Positions 8,006-16,522 of a stretch of DNA of 64,000 nt are shown here, one piece after another (positions within the stretch are counted from its first letter, which is position 1; every line of letters begins with the position of its first letter). The notes under the pieces were generated by a model that had not been told where the DNA came from, did no database searches, and was given only the letters and a program-made list of their open reading frames with translations. Where the stretch lies: positions 6,324,001 through 6,388,000 of the forward strand of contig OZ245717.1 in assembly GCA_965226945.1 (NCBI GenBank), written 5' to 3'. The position numbers and the translations under genes are program-made. This DNA comes from SYLG01 sp965226945. Its GTDB lineage: Bacteria; Planctomycetota; Planctomycetia; Gemmatales; Gemmataceae.

Positions 8006-9433
8006 ATGGGTTCTGTCCCTGAACCCATAAATCCCCTGCATCTGGCGGCCCGCATGCGGCAAGTCCCCTTTTGGCAAAAGGCCTTCCCTCACTTTTTCGC
8101 ATTTTGCAATCGTCCTCTCGGCGTGCGGGTGTTCGTTACGCTCTGGGTGGTCAGCGGGCTGGCCCTTGCCGTCAAATCTCTGGTGAAACCGGGCAGTCAT
8201 TCGGTCTTTCCGGTCTATTACAACGCAAGCTGGAACTGGTGGCTTGAGGAAACCCTCTACCTCAGGCATCCCCAACTCGACTACTTCCGCTATCCGCCGG
8301 TCGCCGCGTTATTCTTCTTTCCCTTTGCCCTGTTCGGTCCGACGATGGGACCGATTCTCTGGGGCTGGTTTTCTCTCGGTTTGTTCGCTTGGAGCTGCCA
8401 GCGGCTTTGCGACGCTTTTTTGGTTCCAGGCCGGCGAGATGAAAAACGGTTTGGCTTGATGGTGTTCGGCCTCCTTGCGATGCTCGGGGCGCTTGCGGGA
8501 ATCTGGAACTACCAGTCCAACGCCTTGATCGGTGCGCTCTTGATCCTCGGAATGCTCGATGTGAAAGAGCGGCGCTGGAACCGGGCCGCCTGTTATTTCA
8601 CCGGCGCGATTTTGCTCAAGCCGACCGTGCTTCCCCCGTTAGTGCTGTTGAGCGTCATCCACCCCTGGCAAATGGGCTGGCGGCTTCCCCTGGGAGTCCT
8701 TTTGGGTTTTCTGGCTCCCCTGCTCACCAAGCCTCCGGAAATCGTTCTTTGGCAATATCAAGAATGGCTCGAACACCTACGCGATACTCATGGTGAGCGC
8801 TGGCCGGGATTTCGCGATGCCTGGTTTGCCTGGTTGGCCTTCCGCGAGCAGTGGCTGGGCGGCCCGCTCTGGCCTTTTTTCTGGGATGTCATTCCCAATT
8901 TGGTCTACCGCGTTTCGCAAATCGCCGCGGGCCTGGTCTGCTTCGCGGCCGTGCTTCTTTGGTATCGGCGCGGACTAAATCGCGATCAGTTCTTGCTTCG
9001 CTCACTGACCCTGGGCCTTTTGTGGCTGATGCTGTTTGGCCCCGCCACCGAATTCCCCACCTTTGGCCTGATTTCGCCCCTCTTGGCCTGGGGGACCCTT
9101 GCGGCCTGGGACAAAGGAGAATCATCGCGACCTTCAGGCGGCGCCAGACGGACTGATCGCTGGTTGACCGCATCGAGCCTGGTGTTGATTTTGGTGCTGG
9201 GCTGGCGGCCGACGGTCGTCTGGATCGCTCCTCATCTGCCGATCGTGCTCTTGGCGATTCCCCTGGGAGTGGTTCTGTTCGCGATCTGGCTATTTGCCGA
9301 TACCGACCGGTTGATCCGAAGCGCGCGGTCCGCAGCGGTCAGTCCTGATGATTCTGCCGCTTTGCAGACACGACCGGTCGCGCTCGACAGCACTCGGGCG
9401 GCCGGTGCGGTGGCCGGGCCGGCGGCCGCTTAA
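8006..9433 (+). CDS. GT87-like (DUF2029) membrane glycosyltransferase
   Basis: The 475-residue polytopic membrane protein has about ten hydrophobic segments. The loop after the first helix carries YNASWNWW and then DYFRYPPVAALFFFP. The RYPP motif following an acidic/aromatic stretch is characteristic of GT87/DUF2029 polyprenyl-phosphate-mannose-dependent transferases. Such enzymes use a lipid-linked sugar on the outer face of the membrane. The C-terminal 40 residues are hydrophilic. Acceptor and sugar are unknown. Its position after an ABC glycan exporter and manA suggests a shared cell-surface glycan role, which is inference. Confidence 0.8.
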   Translation: MGSVPEPINPLHLAARMRQVPFWQKAFPHFFAFCNRPLGVRVFVTLWVVSGLALAVKSLVKPGSHSVFPVYYNASWNWWLEETLYLRHPQLDYFRYPPVAALFFFPFALFGPTMGPILWGWFSLGLFAWSCQRLCDAFLVPGRRDEKRFGLMVFGLLAMLGALAGIWNYQSNALIGALLILGMLDVKERRWNRAACYFTGAILLKPTVLPPLVLLSVIHPWQMGWRLPLGVLLGFLAPLLTKPPEIVLWQYQEWLEHLRDTHGERWPGFRDAWFAWLAFREQWLGGPLWPFFWDVIPNLVYRVSQIAAGLVCFAAVLLWYRRGLNRDQFLLRSLTLGLLWLMLFGPATEFPTFGLISPLLAWGTLAAWDKGESSRPSGGARRTDRWLTASSLVLILVLGWRPTVVWIAPHLPIVLLAIPLGVVLFAIWLFADTDRLIRSARSAAVSPDDSAALQTRPVALDSTRAAGAVAGPAAA

Positions 9434-9456
9434 AAAGACGCCGATCGAGATACGAA

Positions 9457-9492
9457 AAAGGGCAAGGAATTCTCAATGGATTCCTGGCCTTT
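9457..9492. terminator. Imperfect hairpin between convergent genes
   Basis: AAAGGGCAAGGAATT (9457-9471) pairs imperfectly with GGATTCCTGGCCTTT (9478-9492). It lies in the 89-bp gap between the ends of the glycosyltransferase (plus) and sat (minus), with A/T-rich edges. It may serve both directions. Confidence 0.5.
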
Positions 9493-9522
9493 GGATTTCG
9501 ACAACCAACGATTCTGCCCGGT

Positions 9523-10779
9523 TTAGGCCTTCATCGTTTCGATCAGCACCTTGGCCGTTTCGGGGCGCATGATGCGTGCGTCGGGCAACTGGCCGGCGCG
9601 CAAAATTTCTCGCAGTTCCCGGCCGCTGATGCTCACGGTCTTGTAGCCTTTGGGCGCCCAGTCCTCGACCAGGCCGACCCGGCCAAGCTCTTCGTAAAAC
9701 GCCGCGAAACCGACTTTCACTGGCTTGATGGCCAGATCGCCGCGAAGTTCGTCGAACTTGCGTTGAGCGGCCAGGCCATCCCAAATGTCTTTGCCATCTT
9801 CGTAAGGGGCGTCGGCATGCTTGCGGCCGATCACAATGTCGGTGAAACCGTAGTTCTGGCGGTAGATTGCATGCATCACCGCTTCCTTGGGGCCGGCATA
9901 AAACATCTTGATGTCGAGGCCGAGCAGGTGAATGCGGTCGGAAATCGCGCAACCGGTCTTCTTCCAGAGGTCTTCGTCCGAATCGCCCTGACCCAGCGCC
10001 TTGTTGTCGATGAGCGCCCGGTAGGTCTTCATGCGGGTCACCGCATCGACGTCGTCGCCCTTGGTTTCCCCCACGAGCGGATTGAGCACCGCCCCGGCGA
10101 AGTGCCCTTCCCTGACGAGGCGCTCAAGACCCACGACCAGCGCATACTCGTGAGCGCGGTGCAGCGGGTTGCGGGTTTGGAAGGCCACGACGCGCTTGTA
10201 CCCCTTTTTCGCGAACAGTTCGCGAGTCTGGCGCGGCGTAAGGATCAGGTCGCCGTAGTGGGGATTCGCCTTGGGCTGCAGCACGCGGATATCGCCGCCC
10301 ACCAGGTGGGTGCGCGGATCGTTTTCGATCATGCGGCCGCCCGGATGGTCGTAGCGGTCGGTGCCATAAACCCCCTTCAAATAGGCGGCTTTATCCCAGG
10401 CGAATACTTCCGAAACGGTCAGTTCGGCGAAGCGTTCGCCCTTGGAATTGACCAGTGCGACTTTTTGGCCTTTTTGCAATTTCGCGGCGAGGGCGGCGTC
10501 GACGGGCAACGACAACGGAATGGTCCAGGCGAATTTGAGGCCGTTATCGATGATGTGCTCTTCTTGCAGCACGCGATTGAAGGTGGTCTGATCCATGAAC
10601 CCCTTCAAGGGGGTCAAGGCGCCATCGGCAATCCGGTGGACGGTGGCCAGATCGCCATCGGAGACGGGCAAAGTCTCAAGCGACGCGAGGCCGGTTTTGA
10701 AAGCGGATTCGTCCGCGGCGCTTACGTAGCGATCGACCAGTTGTTTTGACGCGCCATGGGGGGGAACCAGATCAGCCAT
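9523..10779 (-). CDS. sat: Sulfate adenylyltransferase (ATP sulfurylase, single-chain type)
   Basis: This enzyme activates sulfate with ATP to adenosine-5'-phosphosulfate (APS). At 418 residues it matches the single-chain Sat family rather than the CysDN GTP-dependent pair. The ATP-binding motif QTRNPLHRAHE is at 201-211, and the second signature GRKHADAP is the local form of the usual GRDHAG. An ideal AAGGAAG site lies six bases before the ATG at 10779. It is the last gene of a cysH-rrf2-sat set and supplies APS to the CysH-type reductase encoded upstream. The 161-bp gap after the regulator gene could hold a separate promoter. Confidence 0.95.
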   Translation of the reverse strand: MADLVPPHGASKQLVDRYVSAADESAFKTGLASLETLPVSDGDLATVHRIADGALTPLKGFMDQTTFNRVLQEEHIIDNGLKFAWTIPLSLPVDAALAAKLQKGQKVALVNSKGERFAELTVSEVFAWDKAAYLKGVYGTDRYDHPGGRMIENDPRTHLVGGDIRVLQPKANPHYGDLILTPRQTRELFAKKGYKRVVAFQTRNPLHRAHEYALVVGLERLVREGHFAGAVLNPLVGETKGDDVDAVTRMKTYRALIDNKALGQGDSDEDLWKKTGCAISDRIHLLGLDIKMFYAGPKEAVMHAIYRQNYGFTDIVIGRKHADAPYEDGKDIWDGLAAQRKFDELRGDLAIKPVKVGFAAFYEELGRVGLVEDWAPKGYKTVSISGRELREILRAGQLPDARIMRPETAKVLIETMKA

Positions 10780-10890
10780 GAAACTTCCTTAAATCAAAAA
10801 GAATCCAAAAAAAACAAACGAAAAGGGCGCCCAAAAACAAAACCAAGGGCGATACCGCCCACTTACTCCAAAAGCAGCTTGCGTGTCAAA

Positions 10891-10908
10891 TAGGTTCGAT
10901 CTGACCTA
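10891..10908. promoter_or_regulatory. Candidate operator: TAGGT-N8-ACCTA inverted repeat
   Basis: A perfect 5-bp inverted repeat with an 8-bp spacer lies between the rrf2 stop and sat, 112 bp upstream of the sat start. Its position suits an operator for the Rrf2-type regulator encoded next door. The length is short enough to occur by chance. Confidence 0.3.
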
Positions 10909-10940
10909 ACGGTCGACAGGAACCAAGCAGCCATCCCAGA

Positions 10941-11375
10941 TCAGATGACATAAATCAGGTCTTCGGGAGTTCGGGAGCGCGTGATGAGGTCTCCCAGAGA
11001 GGTCCCTTCCAGGATCTGGCGCTGTTTTTGATGGATTTGCCGCCAGAGCGCGGAGATGACTTCCATCTCGCGGGTGGTACTCGTTTCGGTGAATAACGGC
11101 TTGGGCAGGCGGGCCGCGTCGTCCACCGCATCGACGATTTCCGCGAGCGTGATCCGGTTGGCGGGCCGGCCCAGGCGAAAGCCTCCCGAGGCGCCGCGGA
11201 CACTATCCACCAGGCCGGCAGCCTTGAGCTGCTGCAGCACCTGCACCAGGAATTGCCGCGAAATCCCCTGGCTGGTCGCCATATCCTGCACGCGCAGGGG
11301 GGGCTGTCCCGGTTTCACCGAGGCCAGGGCCATCATGGCCAAACACGAGTATTCGGCGCGAACCGTGACTTTCAT
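10941..11375 (-). CDS. Rrf2-family transcriptional regulator of the sulfate operon
   Basis: The 144-residue protein has the Rrf2 winged-helix layout: MKVTVRAEYSCLAMMALA start, recognition helix region SQGISRQFLVQVLQQLKAAGL, and wing SVRGASGGFRLGR. The C-terminal region ITLAEIVDAVD is typical. The three clustered cysteines that bind an Fe-S cluster in IscR/NsrR are missing (only Cys11 is present), which matches the CymR branch that controls cysteine and sulfur metabolism through partner-protein sensing. The gene starts 21 bp after the cysH stop and is almost surely co-transcribed with it. Autoregulation of the sulfate operon is a reasonable inference. Confidence 0.9.
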   Translation of the reverse strand: MKVTVRAEYSCLAMMALASVKPGQPPLRVQDMATSQGISRQFLVQVLQQLKAAGLVDSVRGASGGFRLGRPANRITLAEIVDAVDDAARLPKPLFTETSTTREMEVISALWRQIHQKQRQILEGTSLGDLITRSRTPEDLIYVI

Positions 11376-11396
11376 AGTGTATTCACTTGCAGTCCG

Positions 11397-12155
11397 TCAA
11401 ATGCCGCTGCCTTCGCTATGCTCCAGCACATGCAGACCACACTCCTTTTTGACCGTTCCCTGCCAGCGGCCCGCCCGGTCATCCTGTCCCTGGGCGACAG
11501 GCTGGGTACAAGGGGCGCAACCGATGCTCGGATAGCCCAAGTCATGGAGAGGATTGTATGGGATATCGTGCTTCATGATATAGGACCAAACATCCTTCTT
11601 GGTCCAATCTAGGAGAGGGTTGACCTTCACGAGGCGAAACTTCGCATCCCAGGCGATTTTGGCGGCTTTCGCCCGGTCGGGCGTCTGATCGGCCCGAATC
11701 GCACTGATCCAGGCATCATAGCCTGCCACGGCACGCTTCAAGGGCACGATCTTGCGGTCATGGCAGCACTGGTCGGCGCGGTGCCGGTAAAGCGGGCCGC
11801 CATGCTCCGCCTCGTATTCGGCGATGGTCGTTTCCGCCCGGACATACTCCACTTCGATCCCGTAGCGGCGCTTGATTCGTTCGCGCAGTTCCAGCGTTTC
11901 AGCAAACTGGTAACCGGTATCGAGGTTGAAGATGCGCACCGAGGGATCAATCTCGGCGAGCATATGAATGATGCAGCAGCCCTCGGCGCCGAATGCCGTG
12001 GCCATCGTCAGCCGCGGCATGAACTCGGAGACCGCGAATTGGAGGATTTCCTGGGCATTGGCGCCTTGTAACGACTGGTTCCACTGTTCCACCTGTTCTT
12101 TCCAGGAGGAGGTCAGCAGGCCATCGCGAACAGGCGCGGGAATCTTGGAGAGCAA
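11397..12155 (-). CDS. cysH: APS reductase (CysH family, Fe4S4 type)
   Basis: This enzyme reduces APS to sulfite with thioredoxin-like electrons. The PP-loop region is TMATAFGAEGCC and the DTGYQF loop follows. The cluster-binding pairs Cys130-Cys131 (DQCCHDR) and Cys213/Cys216 (GCAPC) are present, which marks the Fe4S4, APS-using type rather than the PAPS-specific enzyme. The catalytic Cys239 lies in KKECGLH near the C-terminus. The total is 252 residues, the normal length. The only plausible start is a TTG at 12155; no strong ribosome site precedes it. It is first in the operon. No sulfite reductase or APS kinase is in the window. Confidence 0.94.
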   Translation of the reverse strand: MLSKIPAPVRDGLLTSSWKEQVEQWNQSLQGANAQEILQFAVSEFMPRLTMATAFGAEGCCIIHMLAEIDPSVRIFNLDTGYQFAETLELRERIKRRYGIEVEYVRAETTIAEYEAEHGGPLYRHRADQCCHDRKIVPLKRAVAGYDAWISAIRADQTPDRAKAAKIAWDAKFRLVKVNPLLDWTKKDVWSYIMKHDIPYNPLHDLGYPSIGCAPCTQPVAQGQDDRAGRWQGTVKKECGLHVLEHSEGSGI

Positions 12156-12181
12156 GGGAAGAAATCTCGAAACTTAATGTT

Positions 12182-12209
12182 CCTGATTATCATCATTATC
12201 TTCGTCAGG
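12182..12209. promoter_or_regulatory. Candidate operator upstream of cysH
   Basis: CCTGA (12182-12186) and TCAGG (12205-12209) form an inverted repeat around an A/T-rich core containing ATTATCATCATTAT. It lies just upstream of cysH, where an Rrf2-type repressor would be expected to bind. The arms are only 5 bp, so the call is tentative. Confidence 0.3.
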
Positions 12210-12269
12210 TTTAAGCCGAAATCAACCCCTGCAGGCGTGGATTTGTAGAAATGATGTACAAATGCTTCG

Positions 12270-13073
12270 TTATTTCGTGGGTTTCGCCGTCAAAATCACG
12301 GCCACAGGGGTTCCCAGGGCGGGAACCTTTTCGGTCCACGGCTCGAAATTGAGTTCGTTGTTCGCCTCGGAGACTTCGATGGAAACATCGATCAGCGACG
12401 ACTCGAAATTGCTGATGCTGATGTAATCCCCATCGTTGGCCAGGAAGTGTGGAGGCAGTTTTTCGTCCTGCCAGTTGGGCACCAGCTTGCTGCCGCCGAA
12501 CACCCAATCGGCTTCCAGGTGATTCTTGGTCATCGACTTGCGGATCCACTCTTTGGCATCGACGGTCTGGTCCTTCCCCTTCTCGTCCTTGTACCTCAGG
12601 CTCACATCGAGCGTCTGACCCGTGGCGGGCTGAAAGCTGGGAACAAATCGGACCGGCGAACCCGGTTTGAATCCGGCCGCAAGCAGAGCCTGATGAATGT
12701 CCTTGGCGTTGGCCGGAGTCGAGAGGATCGATTCGTGCTCCTTCGATTTTTCCCGGCAAAGGAGCAATTCCAGGAACCCGGCGCGGCGAACGACTTTGGC
12801 GGTGACCACGACCGCGCGACGATTCGGTTCAATTTCAAGAAAAACGTGCGGTCCAACCTGAACCACCTTGGCGCCAGGGGTGACCGGTTTGTCCTCACCC
12901 GGTTTCCTTTGACCCGGAGTCTCCTCACCCTCTTCCGCCGTGGAAATCGAGCCTTCGCTCGGGACCGCCAGGTTTGAAGCTGAAGTGGCCGGCTTGAAGA
13001 TTCCCAGCACCCAAGCTCCGCTCAAGAATGCAAGGACAAGCGCGGACAGTCCCAGAAATATTGTCTTGCCCAT
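12270..13073 (-). CDS. YdjY-domain secreted/anchored protein
   Basis: From the ATG at 13071-13073, which has GGGGAGG eight bases upstream, the product has 267 residues. One N-terminal hydrophobic segment (IFLGLSALVLAFLSGAWVLG) serves as a signal or anchor, followed by a charged Pro/Gly/Glu linker. The main domain (about 70-267) has the YdjY pattern: a strand ending in NRRAVVVTAKVV, then GFLELLLCREKSKEHES, and a late hydrophilic half. The family function is unknown; it is frequent in planctomycetes. The frame could extend 26 codons upstream, but the ribosome site favours the internal ATG. It is separated from the protease operon by a tandem repeat. Confidence 0.78.
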   Translation of the reverse strand: MGKTIFLGLSALVLAFLSGAWVLGIFKPATSASNLAVPSEGSISTAEEGEETPGQRKPGEDKPVTPGAKVVQVGPHVFLEIEPNRRAVVVTAKVVRRAGFLELLLCREKSKEHESILSTPANAKDIHQALLAAGFKPGSPVRFVPSFQPATGQTLDVSLRYKDEKGKDQTVDAKEWIRKSMTKNHLEADWVFGGSKLVPNWQDEKLPPHFLANDGDYISISNFESSLIDVSIEVSEANNELNFEPWTEKVPALGTPVAVILTAKPTK

Positions 13074-13160
13074 GGAAGAGGCCTCCCCTTTGCGGCGAAT
13101 GATATCTGATTCTACAGGCCGGCCTTGCAAACCATCTGCATCAAAGACCATCTAACTTCC

Positions 13161-13256
13161 AAGTCCGTCTGACATTAAAGTCCGTCTGACATTAAATCCC
13201 GTCTGACGTCAAATACCGTCTGACATTAAATTCCGTCTGACGTCAAATACCGTCCA
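13161..13256 (-). repeat. 17-bp tandem repeat, five full copies plus partial, overlapping a gene's 3' end
   Basis: Direct tandem copies of AAGTCCGTCTGACATTA and close variants run from 13161 (copies start at 13161, 13178, 13195, 13212, 13229; a partial one at 13246). Two endings alternate, GACATTA and GACGTCA. On the minus strand each unit contains the end of the upstream protease-like gene: codons for Asp-Gly-Ile and then TGA or TAA. The gene's real stop (TGA, 13243-13245) lies in the unit nearest the gene. The array thus looks like repeated duplication of a gene tail including its stop. Confidence 0.9.
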
Positions 13257-15378
13257 GGCCCTCGATCCACCGGAGCATCGTTTCGAGCGCTCCCAGTTCC
13301 AGATACTGCTGCCCGCTCTGCGGCATGAGGTGTAAGTAGGCGGGTAATCCCAGGTCGCTCAGGGTCTTTTGCGTCTGACGCAGCGCCTCGGCCTGGGGAT
13401 CGCGATCGCCTGTGCACAAAAAGAAGGCAGGCAGGCCGTTAGGGGGCGCTTCCTTGGGCAAGGGACTTGGCAAGGTGCCCACGGTCGCGACGGCCTTGAA
13501 AAGCCCCTTGGAATGAAAGCCCAGGTGGCTAGCCATCTGGCCCCCCTGGGCAAAGCCGTGAGCCACGATCCGGTTGTTGTCGATGTTGCAACTGTCCTGG
13601 AACGTCCGCACCGCCTCAAGAATGAAGGGATCGTCGGCGACCGTCCAACCGGCATCGGCCTCGCACACGGGCATCAACAGTACGAGCCGATTGCGAGTGC
13701 AAAATAGCTCCCACAGGTTGATGATCTCCTCGAAGTCTCGGTCCTTGTTGCGGCCCGGCGGGTGTAGCCATACCAGCAGGCCATGGGATTCCTTGCCGGC
13801 ATTTCTGGGAACCAGGGCTTTCCAGCTACGATCCTGGGCGGCGTTGGTGCCGCGTACGACGCCGGTTTGCGGTTTTTTGTCGCTGGCTTTTTCTTCGTTT
13901 TCCGCTCGGGCGCTTGCATTTTCAGGCTGCAGGTTGGCCAGGGTGAGCGAGCCCAGGCCGGTTTTCACCTTGAGGGGCGAAATGTTGGTCGCCCCCTTCT
14001 TTTGCACGAGCAGCTCGATCTCCATTCCCGCCAGCAGGCCATCGAGATTTTGAATCAGTTCCTTGCGATCGAATTTGGGCGCGGCTTTCAAGGCCGGCGC
14101 CGCCGGTCCGCGTGGCTGTCCGGGAAACACCGGCCGGGCGGCGAGGATTCGGTCGCCTGGCTTAAGTCCTGCTTTTTCGGCGGGACCTTCGGGTTCCAGT
14201 TGGCGAATAAGAATGCCCTTGCCGGCGTCGTCGCGCATCGGGAAAAGCCCCAGCCTCGCGCGGTTTTGCCCCCGGCTTGGGCTGGCCAATTCGATCTTGG
14301 CTTTGATCTTCGTCTCGCCGCGCTGTAACTCCAGTTCGACCGTGTCGCCTGAGTAGTATTTCGCCATGGCCGTCTGGAATTGAGCCGTCGATTTCACGCC
14401 GACCGGCCCCACCGCTATGATCTTGTCGCCGGCTTGCATGCTCGCCTTGGCCGCAGGCGAGCCGGCCTGCACCGTACCGATTTCAGGCTCGTCGGAGAGC
14501 GGATCCATGCCTTGCTTGAGCAGAATGCCGATCATTCCTTTTTGCAAGTCCTTGCCTTGCATGAGCCGGGGCAGGTTCCCGAGGATCTGCTCGATCGGAA
14601 TCGCGAAGCCGATCCCCGAGTCGTACCACTCGATGCCTGCCCCTTCTCCTTCCGCCTGGGGCGACAGGGGAACCAGAATGCCCGTGACCCGGCCGCGCAA
14701 ATCGATCAGCGGACCGCCGTAATTGACCGGCGAGACCTTGGCATCGGTCTGGATGGCCTTGCCTTGAATGCGCGCCAGCGCGCTGACAATGCCAACGCTG
14801 ATGGAAGGCAGGGCATCGCCCGGCGAGAGCGTTCGGCCCAGAGCCACGACGGTCTGCCCCACTTGCAACTCGGCCGGCGGCGCCGCTCGCGCCACGAGCG
14901 GCGTGGCGGAAGGGACCTTGAGCAAGCTGATCATCCGCGTTGTGTCGGTGGCGACCAGCGTCGCGATATGGCGCGCCGTACCAATCGACACGATGATGCT
15001 GGTCGGCTTGTTGGCAAAATTGAATGCGCTCGACACGATCCAGCCGTCGGGATGAATGACCACGCCCGTAGTCGGCCCGGTGCCTTTGCGAAGGAGATTG
15101 TTCTGGCCACGGGGATTGCGATCCATCGCTACCATTTCCGAGCCGCCGGTCGTCTCGATCGTGACGACCGCCGCCGCGGCCGATTTTGCGGCGGCGAGCA
15201 CCGCCTCTTCGCGCGTGGACTGCGCGGAGAGGCTACCGGCTCCCAGGGACAAGAGCCCAAGCAGCAGCAAACCAAGTCGATGCAACAATCTGGCGATGCC
15301 GCTCATTGCGGCTCCGGTCGCCCTGTTCCCGTGCGCATTGATTGGATGCAAGGTCGGTTCCGATATTGGGCGAATCAT
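13243..15378 (-). CDS. Trypsin-like (S1C) pseudoprotease with PDZ domains fused to a catalytically dead alpha/beta-hydrolase domain
   Basis: The 711-residue product has a signal segment (about 27-52), a DegP/HtrA-like trypsin fold (about 58-270), two PDZ-like regions (about 275-480) and a C-terminal esterase-like domain (about 515-711). All three trypsin catalytic positions are lost. The His position in the usual SNxH motif is Phe119 (VSSAF). The Asp position is Met149 (TRMISLLK). The Ser in GNSGGPL is Tyr220 (VNYGGPL). In the esterase domain the nucleophile motif GxSxG reads GFAQG, with Ala near residue 610, and the region where the catalytic His is expected reads MPQSGQQYLE. The start is fixed by a 4-base ATGA overlap with the upstream gene. 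A binding or scaffold role in the envelope is likelier than catalysis. Confidence 0.88.
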   Translation of the reverse strand: MIRPISEPTLHPINAHGNRATGAAMSGIARLLHRLGLLLLGLLSLGAGSLSAQSTREEAVLAAAKSAAAAVVTIETTGGSEMVAMDRNPRGQNNLLRKGTGPTTGVVIHPDGWIVSSAFNFANKPTSIIVSIGTARHIATLVATDTTRMISLLKVPSATPLVARAAPPAELQVGQTVVALGRTLSPGDALPSISVGIVSALARIQGKAIQTDAKVSPVNYGGPLIDLRGRVTGILVPLSPQAEGEGAGIEWYDSGIGFAIPIEQILGNLPRLMQGKDLQKGMIGILLKQGMDPLSDEPEIGTVQAGSPAAKASMQAGDKIIAVGPVGVKSTAQFQTAMAKYYSGDTVELELQRGETKIKAKIELASPSRGQNRARLGLFPMRDDAGKGILIRQLEPEGPAEKAGLKPGDRILAARPVFPGQPRGPAAPALKAAPKFDRKELIQNLDGLLAGMEIELLVQKKGATNISPLKVKTGLGSLTLANLQPENASARAENEEKASDKKPQTGVVRGTNAAQDRSWKALVPRNAGKESHGLLVWLHPPGRNKDRDFEEIINLWELFCTRNRLVLLMPVCEADAGWTVADDPFILEAVRTFQDSCNIDNNRIVAHGFAQGGQMASHLGFHSKGLFKAVATVGTLPSPLPKEAPPNGLPAFFLCTGDRDPQAEALRQTQKTLSDLGLPAYLHLMPQSGQQYLELGALETMLRWIEGLDGI

Positions 15379-16514
15379 GGCTTGGGCGCTTCCGGCTTGA
15401 CGCCTTCAGGTTTCGGCGAAGGGGACTCGTTGGGGTTCTTTTCCAAAGTCAATTCAAACCCCTCGAGCCGATCTTTTCGCCTGACTTCGATGCGAACTTT
15501 GTCGCCGGGCCGATAGCGGATCGTGTTTTCCAGATACGACTGGATCGTCGGCACCGGCTGGCCGTCGATATACACCACCAGGTCGTCCACCTTGATTCCC
15601 GCCTTGGCCGCGGGCGATCCGGGCACCACTTCCTCCACATAGGGGGGTGTCCGGTCAAGCAGATTGCTCACGAGCACCAGGCCGGAATATCCGCCCCCCG
15701 ATTTGGGTTTCTCCAGTCGCGGCGCAGTTCGATACTGTTCCTTCTTGCGGACCATTTCCAGAATGCTCGTGGTGGTCGTGCTCATCGGCCCGCGCACCTC
15801 GATTTGCGCCTGGATCGGTACGGCGTAGTTGACCCAGGTATTGGTCAGCTCGTTGCGTACTTCCCGGCCCAAAAGCCCAATCAAGGTGCCGCTGCGCGTC
15901 GTCAGCGCCCCGCCCGCCGAGCCGGGATTGTTGGTGATCGCATCGACGACATAAACCATGCCCGAATAGGGGACATCGAAGATGCCAATTTTGCCAAATA
16001 AACGGGTGTAGGAAGCGATGTGCCCCTGTTGAATGCTCAAGGGTTCGTCGCGAGTCGCAATCTGAAAGGCATTGCTGAAGGCGAGCACCGGTAGTCCGGC
16101 GGGCGATATCGGCAATTTTGCCGTTTCCTCCAGATCGAAATGGGGCAAGTCCTCGAACTTTTGCTTGGAGTCGCCCAAGCGCAAGAGCGCGGTGTCGAGT
16201 TCCGGTTCGCGCGCGATCACGCGCGCGCCGATGCGCGTGCCGTCATAAAGGTGAACGACCAGATCGCCCGATTCGGGAAGGTGATTGTTGACCGTCAACA
16301 CCAGACCATCGGCCGAAACGAGGATGCCGGTGCCGTAAGAGGGCAACCCCTTGATGCCGCCTGGGCCGAAGATCTTGACGAGTTTGTTGTTCGTTTTCTG
16401 GAAAACCGAATGAAACGAATCCTGACCTCGAATGGCACAAGGTACGAGCGCGAGCACCACCGCGCTCAGCAGAGGGATGACACGTTTCCAAGGAAAAGAA
16501 AGAACAGGCGGCAT
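15375..16514 (-). CDS. Trypsin-like (S1C) protein with PDZ domain, catalytic Ser replaced
   Basis: From ATG 16512-16514 the protein is 379 residues: a signal segment (about 10-30), a trypsin-like domain (about 38-255) and one C-terminal PDZ domain (about 275-365, with YSGLVLVSN and GSPAAKAGIKVDDLVVYIDG). His78 is present in LTVNNHL but displaced by one position. Asp107 is present in ELDTALLRL. The nucleophile motif reads NNPGSAGGAL in place of NPGNSGGPL, so the aligned residue is Ala200, with a Ser one place earlier. Activity is therefore doubtful. It is the middle of three protease-like genes in a row; its stop overlaps the next start (ATGA), which implies coupled translation. Confidence 0.87.
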   Translation of the reverse strand: MPPVLSFPWKRVIPLLSAVVLALVPCAIRGQDSFHSVFQKTNNKLVKIFGPGGIKGLPSYGTGILVSADGLVLTVNNHLPESGDLVVHLYDGTRIGARVIAREPELDTALLRLGDSKQKFEDLPHFDLEETAKLPISPAGLPVLAFSNAFQIATRDEPLSIQQGHIASYTRLFGKIGIFDVPYSGMVYVVDAITNNPGSAGGALTTRSGTLIGLLGREVRNELTNTWVNYAVPIQAQIEVRGPMSTTTTSILEMVRKKEQYRTAPRLEKPKSGGGYSGLVLVSNLLDRTPPYVEEVVPGSPAAKAGIKVDDLVVYIDGQPVPTIQSYLENTIRYRPGDKVRIEVRRKDRLEGFELTLEKNPNESPSPKPEGVKPEAPKP

Positions 16515-16522
16515 GGGGAAAC

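Noticed and set aside
9763..10749. 328-codon plus-strand frame over sat
   Set aside because: Antisense shadow of sulfate adenylyltransferase.
13161..13256. CRISPR array
   Set aside because: The units are contiguous 17-bp copies without spacers, and they contain the end of a gene.
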